From Brucepastera parasyntrophica (GTDB lineage: Bacteria > Spirochaetota > Spirochaetia > Treponematales > Treponemataceae), in NCBI RefSeq assembly GCF_022376835.1, contig NZ_CP084606.1, positions 986,501 to 1,050,500 of the forward strand: a DNA stretch of 64,000 nucleotides, given 5' to 3'. A program made the position numbers and the translations under genes. The stretch's first letter is position 1, and the number at the start of each line of letters is the position of its first letter. Shown piece after piece: positions 27,349 through 36,346 of the stretch. The notes under the pieces were generated by a model. That model searched no databases. It was not told where the DNA came from and saw nothing but the letters and a program-made list of their open reading frames with translations.

Positions 27349-27960
27349 ATGAAACGTTCGATTTTCTTATTGTTTTTTCTGCTGTCCACCATTACAGCGT
27401 TAGCAGCCCAAACCGGGCCGGAAACGGAACAGACCCCGCTTCCGGAGTCAGTCTATGAATATGAACCGATACGCGTCGGCGATCAGTTTATGCGTGTCGG
27501 CCTCGGGGCTGATTTCCCCCTTTTTTTCCAGTCATCGGACGGGATTAACACAACAACGAATTTGAAAATCGGCGGTACCGGAAGCATCGGGTATTCACGG
27601 TTTGTTACCTCGCGCATAGCGCTGGGCGGGGAAATCAATTTTGCCTTTAATTCAACATTGGGGCAGAATATCCTTTTTTACCTTCCTGTTTTATTCAAGG
27701 CGTCATATGTTTTTGTGGCCGGCCGTTTTCACATACCGATTTCAGTCGCCCTTGGGATGGCTTTCCAGAGCTATAACAGCGTAACCTATTTCGGAATGGC
27801 CTTTAAACCTGAAGTCGGGGTTTATTTTCAATATAACCCCGACTGGTCATTCGGCATTTCAAGCGCGTGGAATATCCTCCCGCAATTATACAAAGAGAAC
27901 AGGTATAACAGGACAGCCCATCTTCTGGATGTGCTTGCGTCAGTCCGTTTCCATTTCTGA
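27349..27960 (+). CDS. Small outer-membrane beta-barrel protein
   Basis: 203 residues. The signal peptide is MKRSIFLLFFLLSTITALAAQ. The rest is alternating amphipathic strands with many Gly/aromatic residues (RVGLGADFPLFFQSS, KIGGTGSIGYSRFV, RIALGGEINFAFNS), ending in a strand with terminal Phe (VLASVRFHF), typical of bacterial outer-membrane barrels. Start at the ATG 27349, with GAGG 12 bases upstream, since the upstream ATG at 27331 would precede the signal peptide. The lipoprotein gene follows 19 bases later. No specific family is recognised. Confidence 0.72.
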   Translation: MKRSIFLLFFLLSTITALAAQTGPETEQTPLPESVYEYEPIRVGDQFMRVGLGADFPLFFQSSDGINTTTNLKIGGTGSIGYSRFVTSRIALGGEINFAFNSTLGQNILFYLPVLFKASYVFVAGRFHIPISVALGMAFQSYNSVTYFGMAFKPEVGVYFQYNPDWSFGISSAWNILPQLYKENRYNRTAHLLDVLASVRFHF

Positions 27961-27979
27961 TTTAACCGGGAGTTAATTA

Positions 27980-29083
27980 ATGAAGCTTAAACCATACAGA
28001 TTATATAGAATGTTGTTTTCAATTTCTGTTCTCATATTTTCAGCAGTAATTTGTTTTTCCGGCTGTACCAACGACCCCATATTCGCAACAATTGAAAATG
28101 AAGTAGAACTGAAAGATCCTTCCATAACCGGAAATATTTATGCGTTAGTTGAGTATAACGGCGATTTATATGCGGCGGACGGATATCTGTACCGCAGAAA
28201 TGCCGGCGCGGGCTCATGGAAAAAAGTCAAAATGCCCTCGGGCGTGACCCGGTGCGCGGGACTTGCGGTCGACGGAGCCGGCCTTTACGGGTTATTCCAG
28301 AATGAGGACTGGTCGTTCCATTCTGTCCAGAAATATTCGGCGGGAACCTGGGACATGGTAACCGGGCTGCCGTCGATTTCTTCAGGAATAGATGTCGCAC
28401 TGGGCAGCGGCGGTACTGTCATTTTTGCCGCTACTTACAATCAGACCTCAAGAAAGACTTCCGTATATAAAACAACCGGCGCTGGCGCGCTGACATTTGA
28501 CAGTACGGAAGTCATTACAAATGCGCCGATCTGGAAAGGTAGCGCGGGAGATTATTTCGCGACCTCGAATGGTATTTATGATATAACCGGAAATGTGATT
28601 GTGGGCGGCCCGACGTCAGGAATCCGGGGTATTGCCCTTGATGAGGGCGGGAATCATTTATATGCCGTAACTTCAGGAAACGCCTATCATTATAATATAG
28701 TGACAGACACCTGGGACAGCCCATATAATTTCAATGCGGATTACAGTGCCGGCGGCGGACTTTCCATTCTGAAAGCGGGAACAAAAAACATACTTTTAAT
28801 TGCCCTGACCAGAGGATACTGGGAAGTCCATCTCGATGATACCACCGGGGCCTGTGTATCGAGAAATGCCCCGGGCGCAAATTCCAACTCTTCTGTAAAG
28901 ACAGGTTCGGAAGCCCAGTATGACAGCAGTGTGGGAAATTATATGGTAAACCGTATTTATGCGGTCACCTCACCGGTTCCTGCGGGCAATAACTATATTG
29001 TCTACGCGGGAATTTCACACCGGAAATACAACGGATTATGGGCATATTATTCGGATACTCAGACAGAATGGAACCGTGAATAG
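27980..29083 (+). CDS. Lipoprotein with beta-propeller-like repeats
   Basis: 367 residues. Lipobox near Cys29 (ICFSGC). The mature part has recurring blade-like units of ~40-45 residues (YALVEYNGDLYAADGYLYRR; GLAVDGAGLYGLFQ; GIALDEGGNHLYAVTSG), consistent with a beta-propeller exposed on the inner or outer membrane. No enzymatic motif is seen. It follows a small beta-barrel gene and precedes rarA by 27 bases. Function unknown. Confidence 0.7.
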   Translation: MKLKPYRLYRMLFSISVLIFSAVICFSGCTNDPIFATIENEVELKDPSITGNIYALVEYNGDLYAADGYLYRRNAGAGSWKKVKMPSGVTRCAGLAVDGAGLYGLFQNEDWSFHSVQKYSAGTWDMVTGLPSISSGIDVALGSGGTVIFAATYNQTSRKTSVYKTTGAGALTFDSTEVITNAPIWKGSAGDYFATSNGIYDITGNVIVGGPTSGIRGIALDEGGNHLYAVTSGNAYHYNIVTDTWDSPYNFNADYSAGGGLSILKAGTKNILLIALTRGYWEVHLDDTTGACVSRNAPGANSNSSVKTGSEAQYDSSVGNYMVNRIYAVTSPVPAGNNYIVYAGISHRKYNGLWAYYSDTQTEWNRE

Positions 29084-29110
29084 CAGAACACACTAAAACA
29101 GGACAGACGG

Positions 29111-31330
29111 GTGGAGCTGTTTTCCGGAACACGAGAAACAAAAAATGAACCTCTCGCCGCCAGAATGCGTCCGCGCAATCTTGATGAATATATAGGTCAG
29201 GAGCACATCGTAGGACAGGGGCGGCTTCTCCGCCGGGCAATCCAGGCGGACAGACTGTCGTCACTTATTTTTTACGGACCTCCCGGGACCGGTAAAACCA
29301 CACTTGCCCAGGTTATAGCAAACCACACTGAAAGCAATTTTGTAACCCTGAATGCAGTCCTTGCCGGCGTCCAGCAGATCAGGGACGCCATCGCCGAAGC
29401 GGACAAGCAGAGGCATTTGTATAACAGAAAAACAATTCTCTTTGTTGACGAAGTCCACCGGTGGAACCGCGCCCAGCAGGACGCATTACTGCCCTGGGTT
29501 GAAAACGGCACCATTATTCTTGTCGGCGCAACTACCGAAAACCCCTTTTTTGAAGTAAACAAGGCCCTCGTCAGCCGGAGCAGAATATTCCAGCTGAAAC
29601 AGCTGACACAGGAAGATCTGCTGAATGTAGCCCGCAGCGCGGTACAGGACCCTGAACGGGGCTATGGAAAATGGAAAATAGAATTTGAAGAAAATGCCCT
29701 CGATCACCTGGTAGAAACCGCCGGCGGCGATGCCCGGAGCGTTCTTAATGCGCTTGAACTTGCAATAGAAACTTCCGTTCCAAGATGGCCCCCTCCGGAA
29801 AACAGCAGGATTTATATTTCCACGCAAACAGCGGAAGAAAGCATACAACAGAAAGTTGTACTCTATGACAGGGACGGCGACTATCACTATGATGTAATAA
29901 GCGCTTTTATAAAATCCCTGAGAGGCAGGGATCCTGATGCGGCCCTGTACTGGCTTGCCAGAATGGTCGCGGCCGGAGAAAGCCCGACCTTTATATTCAG
30001 GCGGATGCTGATATCCGCCTGTGAAGATACCGGACTTGCGGATCCGCATGCGATCACTGTGATAGAAAGCTGCGCCAACGCGTTTGACCGGGTCGGGCTG
30101 CCCGAAGGAAGGTTCTTTTTAACCCATGCAGCGCTGTATCTGGCGACAGCGCCAAAATCAAACAGTGCCATGGCTTTTTTTGACGCGCTTGCCTCTGTTG
30201 AAAAAGAAGACACCGAAGTCCCGAACCACCTGAGGGACTCGCACAGGGATGCCGAAGGATTCGGTCACGGGCAGGGATATATGTATCCGCATGCGTACCG
30301 TGACCACTGGACAGCGCAGCAGTATTTGCCTGACCCGCTGGTCGGAAAAGTCTTTTATACTCCCTCATCCCAGGGTTATGAAGGAAAAATCAGGGAAGAA
30401 GTTCTTACGCACAGGGAACTGCAGATAGCTGCAATCCTTGAAGAATATGAATTTTCAGGGCAGGATGAATCCCTTTCCGGAAAAAGAAAAACACCCGGTC
30501 CGAAAGGCGAAATACTGACATTCAGTCCGGGAGCGGCCCAGCGGGACAGATGGGTAAAAAGACTGGACTCAGGAAAATCGGATACGCTCCTTGCAGTACG
30601 CAATGAAATAACCTCGCTCGCGGAAATTTCCCGTCATGACAGGGTACTCATATACGGAGCTGACGACGGACTGCTAATATGGGAAGCAGGGAGGCTTGCT
30701 CCGGAAGGTTTAACCGCGGGAATCTGCCATACGGCCCGTTCAAAACAAATTCTTGAACAATACGCAGCCACACTTGAAGAACTTGACCGCCCGCTTCTTC
30801 TGACCCTTCCGGAAATGAAAAACCAGTATTTTGTATTTGACAAAATACTTGCGCGGGAACCGGCGGCTGATGAGAAAAATATTCTTGAATTCATAGACAC
30901 AGTCAAACCTCTTTGCGCTCTGCAGGGCAGGATTGTTTTTTCAGCCCGCATACCGGTCCGTGGCATGCGGATTTCACGGCTGCTGGATGAGAAGAACGCG
31001 CTGTTCGGAGAGATCGCGTCAGCGGAAGAAAAAGTATATACGGATACATCAAACCCTCTCTTTGCTTGGGATGAAAACACACTTGCCGGGACCTTGCGGA
31101 ACAAGGGGTATTTCCCTTCAATAAACCTTTCCCATATTTCGGAATCCCGGCGAATTCTCCCGGATGATATTGAACGCTGGTTCAGCCCGGAATCGCCCTA
31201 TGGAAATACCCTGCATTCAGAACTCGGAGAAAAGAAAGCCGGAATAATTAAGGAAGCGCTGAAACAGACCGTTTCATCCGCTCCGGTATCCTGGGAATAT
31301 GATATTTTATACGCCATATTAAGCCTTTAG
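29111..31330 (+). CDS. rarA: RarA/MgsA recombination-factor ATPase with ~300-residue C-terminal extension
   Basis: 739 residues, starting at GTG. Residues ~15-430 are the AAA+ replication-maintenance protein RarA: Walker A GPPGTGKTTLAQ, DEVHRWNRAQQD (Walker B), sensor GATTENPFFEVN, then the MgsA C-terminal tetramerisation region RDPDAALYWLARMVAAGESP and NHLRDSHRDAEG. It acts at stalled replication forks with RecA and SSB. Residues ~430-739 are extra. They include RVLIYGADDGLLIWEAGRL, which resembles the SAM-binding motif I of a Rossmann methyltransferase, though later motifs are weak. Extended RarA forms occur in some bacteria; methylation activity is not established. No strong ribosome site precedes the GTG. 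Confidence 0.9.
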   Translation: MELFSGTRETKNEPLAARMRPRNLDEYIGQEHIVGQGRLLRRAIQADRLSSLIFYGPPGTGKTTLAQVIANHTESNFVTLNAVLAGVQQIRDAIAEADKQRHLYNRKTILFVDEVHRWNRAQQDALLPWVENGTIILVGATTENPFFEVNKALVSRSRIFQLKQLTQEDLLNVARSAVQDPERGYGKWKIEFEENALDHLVETAGGDARSVLNALELAIETSVPRWPPPENSRIYISTQTAEESIQQKVVLYDRDGDYHYDVISAFIKSLRGRDPDAALYWLARMVAAGESPTFIFRRMLISACEDTGLADPHAITVIESCANAFDRVGLPEGRFFLTHAALYLATAPKSNSAMAFFDALASVEKEDTEVPNHLRDSHRDAEGFGHGQGYMYPHAYRDHWTAQQYLPDPLVGKVFYTPSSQGYEGKIREEVLTHRELQIAAILEEYEFSGQDESLSGKRKTPGPKGEILTFSPGAAQRDRWVKRLDSGKSDTLLAVRNEITSLAEISRHDRVLIYGADDGLLIWEAGRLAPEGLTAGICHTARSKQILEQYAATLEELDRPLLLTLPEMKNQYFVFDKILAREPAADEKNILEFIDTVKPLCALQGRIVFSARIPVRGMRISRLLDEKNALFGEIASAEEKVYTDTSNPLFAWDENTLAGTLRNKGYFPSINLSHISESRRILPDDIERWFSPESPYGNTLHSELGEKKAGIIKEALKQTVSSAPVSWEYDILYAILSL

Positions 31331-31466
31331 CGGCTGAACAGTGTTTTTTTTCCTCTTCCTCTTGATTCATAACGGCTGAAACGTTATCATTAAATCAGCG
31401 GATACAATGGAAACTGTTCATTCCGCCCGTATCTATCTTCAAAAAAATGCTCCTGGAACACCTGTT

Positions 31467-31495
31467 TTGTGGTTCGTGAAGGGCTTGCGTATTAT
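31467..31495 (+). promoter_or_regulatory. adk promoter
   Basis: TTGTGG (31467-31472), 17-nt spacer, TATTAT (31490-31495). The predicted leader is about 60 nt and ends in AAAGGAG before the adk ATG. Confidence 0.6.
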
Positions 31496-31562
31496 TTGAT
31501 TTGCATGAGGTAAAGTTCCATTTTCCTGAAGTTTTCCTGATGTAACAAACAAAGGAGTCCAA

Positions 31563-32194
31563 ATGAAGCTTATTTTTTTAGGCCCTCCCGGGGCCGGTAA
31601 AGGAACCCTGGCTACACTGGTAGCGGCCGAGTATAAAATTCCCCATATTTCAACAGGTGATATTTTCCGGACAGCAATACGGAATAAAACTCCTCTCGGT
31701 CTTAAGGTTCAGTCGATTATTGATTCCGGACAGCTGGTCAGCGACGATATTACCATTGAATTAGTGCAGAACAGACTCATGGAAGATGATATCGGCGGAG
31801 GATTTATTCTTGACGGCTTTCCGCGCACAATCCCCCAGGCAGAAGCTCTTGAGAGAATTATTGACATAGACAGGGTTATCAATTTTGACATTTCAGACGA
31901 GGACGTAATCGCGCGCCTTTCCGGCAGACGGATGTGCAAAAACTGCGGACAGAACTATCATATGGTCTTTTCGAAACCCGCCGTTGAAAATGTATGCGAT
32001 AAATGCGGCGGCGAGCTGATTATCAGGGAAGACGATAAAATTGACTCTATAAAAAAACGCCTCGAGGTATACCGCAAGCAGACAGCGCCTCTGATAGACC
32101 ATTATAAAAAACAGGACAAGCTGACGGATATTGACGCCCGCCCGCAAGCGGAATAGTCCTGGAAGATTTTAAATTTAAATTCCCGCAGGAATGA
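31563..32194 (+). CDS. adk: Adenylate kinase (zinc-finger LID), frameshifted at the 3' end here
   Basis: Converts ATP + AMP to 2 ADP. P-loop GPPGAGKGT, AMP-site region STGDIFRTAI, ILDGFPRTIPQA. A four-Cys LID (CKNCG...CDKCGG) indicates a structural zinc. The plain frame stops at 32156 after DIDARPQAE. The next frame continues naturally as IVLEDFKFKFPQE to a stop at 32194, giving ~210 residues, the usual length. One A is missing near 32148. Start ATG 31563 after AAAGGAG. A repeat-derived hairpin follows (32236). Confidence 0.94.
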
Positions 32195-32235
32195 TCGGAG
32201 TCCGCAGAAAATTCGCCTTAATCATTTCAGCTGAT

Positions 32236-32299
32236 AGAACACCCCGCTATACGGCGGGGTGTTTTCTTTTCCCGTGGAAGTGGCCCGGGTTTCAAGGCA
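32236..32299 (-). repeat. Dispersed palindromic repeat, half copy (copy 3)
   Basis: The palindrome GAACACCCCGC / GGCGGGGTGTTTTC is followed by CCCGTGGAAGTGG and CCGGGTTTCAAGG. It aligns with the right and middle modules of copy 7 (55447) but lacks the left module. Placed just after adk, it can act as a terminator in either direction. Confidence 0.75.
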
Positions 32300-32327
32300 T
32301 TAGTCCTTGCCGCAAATAATGTCTGAA

Positions 32328-32395
32328 GTCTGCCCTTGCTTTTACCTCCGGGCAGACGTATCCTATTCTATAGGAATAGCATTACCAAAGGAGGC
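32328..32395 (+). promoter_or_regulatory. Leader hairpin with anti-Shine-Dalgarno loop upstream of a small Cys protein
   Basis: GTCTGCCC (32328-32335) pairs with GGGCAGAC (32350-32357). The loop contains ACCTCC, complementary to the GGAGG ribosome site at about 32390-32395. The loop and ribosome site could pair and hold translation off. Confidence 0.45.
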
Positions 32396-32399
32396 TGTT

Positions 32400-32624
32400 A
32401 TGTCATTTTGCCCATTTATGTCAAATCCGGAAACCACGGTGGAGTGCGACAGCGATTGTACCCTGTATCTGAATGAAGAGGTAGGCTGGGTATGGAATGG
32501 AGAAGTCTGGACAGGCTGTGTTTACAACATGAAATTGATGGAGCTGGATTCCATCCGGCAAAAACTTGAATCAGTAGGTGTTTCAAAAGGCGGGTACGTA
32601 CAGGTGCAGACACTTTCACTCTGA
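32400..32624 (+). CDS. Small cysteine-containing protein of unknown function
   Basis: 74 residues starting at ATG 32400, five bases after AAAGGAGG; a longer frame to 32307 is unlikely. It begins MSFCPFMSNPETTVECDSDC and contains LNEEVGWVWNGEVWTGC. The four Cys (C-x12-C-x3-C ...C) suggest a small metal or iron-sulphur site or disulphides. The rest is a predicted amphipathic helix (LMELDSIRQKLESV). No signal peptide. No family is recognised. It stands alone between adk and dus with a structured leader. Confidence 0.72.
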   Translation: MSFCPFMSNPETTVECDSDCTLYLNEEVGWVWNGEVWTGCVYNMKLMELDSIRQKLESVGVSKGGYVQVQTLSL

Positions 32625-32643
32625 CGCCGCAAACAGTCGGGTC

Positions 32644-33624
32644 CTAGATAACTGAAAACAAATCCTTCGGTGATTCCCCGAAATACGCTTCCAGTAAAAG
32701 CTGTATTTCCTCCAGGGACCGGGCTCTCTGTATTTTCATCCTAATATAATGCCCGAACTGGAAATTATCACAATAATAAAAGAAAAAACGGCGCGCCCGG
32801 GAAAGGTAAAATTCCGGAGGCTGCACTTCCCTGAATACTTCAAGAAAATATAATGAATTCTCCAGATGATTTACCTTTTGCGCTTCCCTGTTTTCCGTTC
32901 CGGTTTCGCGGATCTGCCTGAAAATCCAGGGTTTCTGGACGGCGGCCCGGCCCAGCATTAGTCCGGCACAGGGATATTTTTCCATATACTGCCGGGCTTT
33001 TTCTGCGGAATCAATATCACCATTGCCGTATACCGGCACAGGCAAATCCCGCGCCAGCCGGGCGACAAATTCATAATTTGCAGGACGGCTGTACGACTCC
33101 TTTTTTGTACGGGGATGCAGGGTAATCTGTTCTACTCCGCCGGAAACGAGCATTTTACAGAATAAAAGGAGCTGTCCGTAATTTTTCCCCTCCCCCAGCC
33201 TCAGTTTTACACTGAAACGCGGCCCTGATTTTCCCGGTGAAACCGAATCAATGGATTTCCGGACTGCCTCAATAAGGCGCGCGGTTTCATCCATGGGTTT
33301 GAGCATCCAGGAAATTCCCGCCCCTGTCCGGACAATATCAGGCGCGCAGCATCCCATGTTTATATCAATGCCGGTTCCGCCCAGTCCGGAGAGCATGGCC
33401 GCCGCCTTTGCCAGATTATCCCGGTCAGGACCCGTCAGCTGCCAGACCATTTTTTCAGGAGAAGGCCCCGTCCTGACATAAAATTTTTCGAATTTTGTCC
33501 CGTTCACAAAAGACGGCGCGTGGATCATTTCGGAATAATATTCATCCGGCTCGGCGAATGTATAAATCAGCCGCCGCAGAGCCTCATGACTCAGCGTTGC
33601 CATCGGCGCAAGGGCAAGTTTCAT
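32644..33624 (-). CDS. dus: tRNA-dihydrouridine synthase
   Basis: 326 residues, an FMN-dependent TIM barrel that reduces uridines in tRNA D-loops. Family landmarks: LAPMATLSHEALRRL, WQLTGPDRDNLAKAA, the catalytic Cys region DINMGCCAPDIVRTGAGISW, SVKLRLGEG, ITLHPRTKKESYS and PVYGNGDIDSAEKA. Which Dus type (target position) cannot be told. Convergent with the small Cys gene, 19 bases apart. The start ATG at 33624 has only a weak GGAGAAAT-like ribosome site. Confidence 0.93.
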   Translation of the reverse strand: MKLALAPMATLSHEALRRLIYTFAEPDEYYSEMIHAPSFVNGTKFEKFYVRTGPSPEKMVWQLTGPDRDNLAKAAAMLSGLGGTGIDINMGCCAPDIVRTGAGISWMLKPMDETARLIEAVRKSIDSVSPGKSGPRFSVKLRLGEGKNYGQLLLFCKMLVSGGVEQITLHPRTKKESYSRPANYEFVARLARDLPVPVYGNGDIDSAEKARQYMEKYPCAGLMLGRAAVQKPWIFRQIRETGTENREAQKVNHLENSLYFLEVFREVQPPEFYLSRARRFFFYYCDNFQFGHYIRMKIQRARSLEEIQLLLEAYFGESPKDLFSVI

Positions 33625-33645
33625 TATAGGTTATTTCTCCAAATA

Positions 33646-33690
33646 TAAAAAAAGTACCTCCAAAGCTCCTCTGCTCTGGAGGTACCTGTA
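33646..33690 (-). terminator. Terminator of the extracellular amylase gene
   Basis: Minus strand GTACCTCC ... GGAGGTAC hairpin (about 33652-33685) followed by seven T. Confidence 0.88.
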
Positions 33691-33723
33691 ATTCTTACCT
33701 CATAAATTCCGGAAAATCAATCC

Positions 33724-36236
33724 CTAGAAACCTCCGTTGAATGACGGATGAAGGTTCGACTGATCATGATTAGTAGTCCCACTTTCCCATGTCATCCCGC
33801 TAAACGGACTGTTGACCGACGTTCCGAGATCGTATGTTCCCTTCAGAACCTTCCATTCAAAGTTTCCGCCGGAAGGAGGCGTAACAGTAACATGCCAGTA
33901 TCCGGCATCATCATAAGTTCCACGGGTGGCTACTGTCCAGTTACTTCCTTCATTATATGAACCGGTAAAATAGAGAGCGTTTCCAAAACCGACGTCCTTT
34001 GTCATTTTGAGGGTCACAGTTGTCGGATTGTCGCCGCCTCCGTTATCGTCCCCGTCCTCGCCCTTTACCCAGATGGCAAAATCATTGCCCGAATACACGG
34101 GATTATTGCCCGTATAGCCGTCGCCGGTGGGGCTGTAGGAAGTGCTTGGCCCGAGTTTTACAACCAGTTCGCCGTTAGCGCCGGTGATCTTTGCCGCGTA
34201 GCAGGTGGTGGTGCTGCTCAATACCGAGATGGAACTGTCATATTCGATTCCCAGTTCCTTCCGGAGTTCGATCAGATAATCAATGTGCTGCCGGTGCGTC
34301 TTGCTGGTTCCCGAAACGGTTGTTCCGCCCATATACTGCGCGATATCCGCTGAAGTTCCGTATGAGGAAACCCCGCATTCGGCGGCGGTAAAGTAATGCT
34401 GCCAGGCCACAGTCGGGTAACCGGGATGGGTCAGGATAAACACATAGGCCTTGCCGACATGGGAAGTCGGAACAGGCCAGTGACTCTGGGTACTTCCGGT
34501 ATCGTGATTGTCAACAAAGGTCACTGCCTGGGCAGGCAGGCGCCGGAAAATGGCATTGCTGTCCGCGAGCAGGTCATAACGGGTATCGCTGAACGCGGTC
34601 TGGAAATTTCCCTTGAGAACGAAGTCAAAAGCCCTGGATTTTACACCGTTATTGCTGGTGGCGTTAATCCAGTTGACAATCTGGTTGCTCCAGTTGCTTG
34701 AATTGCTGTACTCATATGTATTGGTCGGCCAGAATTCACCTACCGAGAATTCGGCGCTGGTTGCCGTGTTATACTGGCCTACATAGGTGCCGCCGAAACC
34801 CTTGACAAAGTCATAGCGCCATCCGACAAACCCTATGGTTTTCAGATAATTGTTCATCCAGCTGATAATACCGTTCTGGACTGCCGTATTGGTATGATCA
34901 AGATCGCGCGCGTCGGCGTAATTTTCGCCGGTATCCGCAGCGCCTTTCTTTGTTGAACCGTTCATCGGATCCGAGCCCGAATTTGTGAAGCCTTCATCGC
35001 CGGAACAGATGGAGTAATAATCCTCGGTCCACTGGGGATTTTTGAAATCGCCCCAGGAACTGAATCCGCCCCGGTGGTTTACAACGATATCAGCTATAGC
35101 CTTCGCTGGCTGGATGGCGGCGATTGTGGCCGTCAGCTGCGCAGAAGTCCCGTAGTATGAATTAAGATCATTCAGTTCCGTCGGGATATATCCTTCGGGG
35201 GAGAAACTCGGACATTTACTTGGCGGCGGGAACCAGACATATTCAAACGTGTCTTTTATGTCGTTCGCGCGGCCCTGCATGACGGTGTACCATTTGTTCT
35301 GTGTACTTGTTAGATTGGCCCGGTCTGCGCTGCTCCAGTTAAAGCCCTGCAGCATGACCCCGCTCTTTGCTGAAACAGTGGCGGTGCCGAAAGTCCCGGC
35401 GTTTACGCTGCCGCCCGAGGGTACCGTAACACTCGCGGTATACTTCTGGGTGCCGTTTTCAAAAATGTAGAACACCCAGGTTCCGGGAAGGACCCCGCTG
35501 ATAGTGTATTTGATCCGACCGCGACCGAAGAAGACACGCCGGAAGAGGGGTCCGTGACCTGGGCGGTCAGATTTGACGCCGAACCGTTCAGGGTGAACGT
35601 AACTGTCCCTGATGAATACAGGTAGGCGGTCTGCGCGGCCGTCCCGGTTTTAAGGGTCGGATAGTCGGTCGCGATCGCGCCGCTGTTCACGAGGGAACCG
35701 TGGGACGCGCCGAGGTTCGTAATTGTGGTTGATATAGTGGTTTTTTCAGCCGCTGTCATTGAGGAAATATCATAGCCTTTTCCGAGAAGTCCCGCGTAAA
35801 CGCCGCCGAGCGGAGTACTCGGCCAGTTTACAGTCACGCTGTTGCTGTTTCCTTCAACAATATCCGTAAGCGCATACATGACGGCCCCGGCAACGCCTGT
35901 TGAATTCTTGAAGCCCTCAACCTTGACAACCCGGTTTTTACCGACCGGTATATTGGTTATGGCCACAGCGGATGAGGTCCTCTTGTTTGTCAGGGCGTTT
36001 CCGCTTTTTACTATATCCGTCATGTCATAGCCGGAAATAGTAACGGTCGCATATTCCAGGTCTGAAGCAAGCAGAGACCTGCTTCCGTCTCCCAGAACAA
36101 GGTTACCATGCCCCGGAAGATACGCCTGCTCGACAGTATTTCCCGGCGGCACCGCGTTGGTACAGGTTACCAGTACCGGTACCGCGGCCAGGGCAAAGGC
36201 CGCGAGTATAAAAAGTAATTTCAGATTTCTTTTCAT
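33724..36236 (-). CDS. Lipoprotein alpha-amylase (GH13) with C-terminal starch-binding-like domain, frameshifted here
   Basis: About 838 residues after rejoining. Start ATG 36236 behind AAAGGA. Signal peptide with a relaxed lipobox (VLVTC, Cys25). Residues ~30-270 form an N-terminal module shared with the isoamylase next door (GYDMTDI, ITNIPVGKNRVVKVEG, LPGTWVFYIFENGTQKY). The GH13 barrel follows: ADIVVNHRG, GWRYDFVKG (nucleophile Asp), SVGEFWP (acid/base Glu), FVDNHDTGS. The C-terminal ~95 residues (NALYFTGSYNEGSNWT, NFEWKVLKG) resemble a CBM20-type starch-binding fold. The frame breaks near 35506; restoring one A gives SKYTISGVLPGTWVFY. Expected role: cell-surface endo-hydrolysis of starch. 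Confidence 0.88.
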
Positions 36237-36346
36237 ATATAGTCCTTTCATTTTATGTGCCATATGCCGGGTGGTTTCGCCCGGTATTCTTATGAACGTT
36301 TTTCCGGTTTCCACCTTGAGGAAACCGGAAAACACTTCCCGGAAAA

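Noticed and set aside
29111-31330. Holliday junction helicase RuvB
   Set aside because: The Walker region is similar, but the MgsA C-terminal blocks identify RarA.
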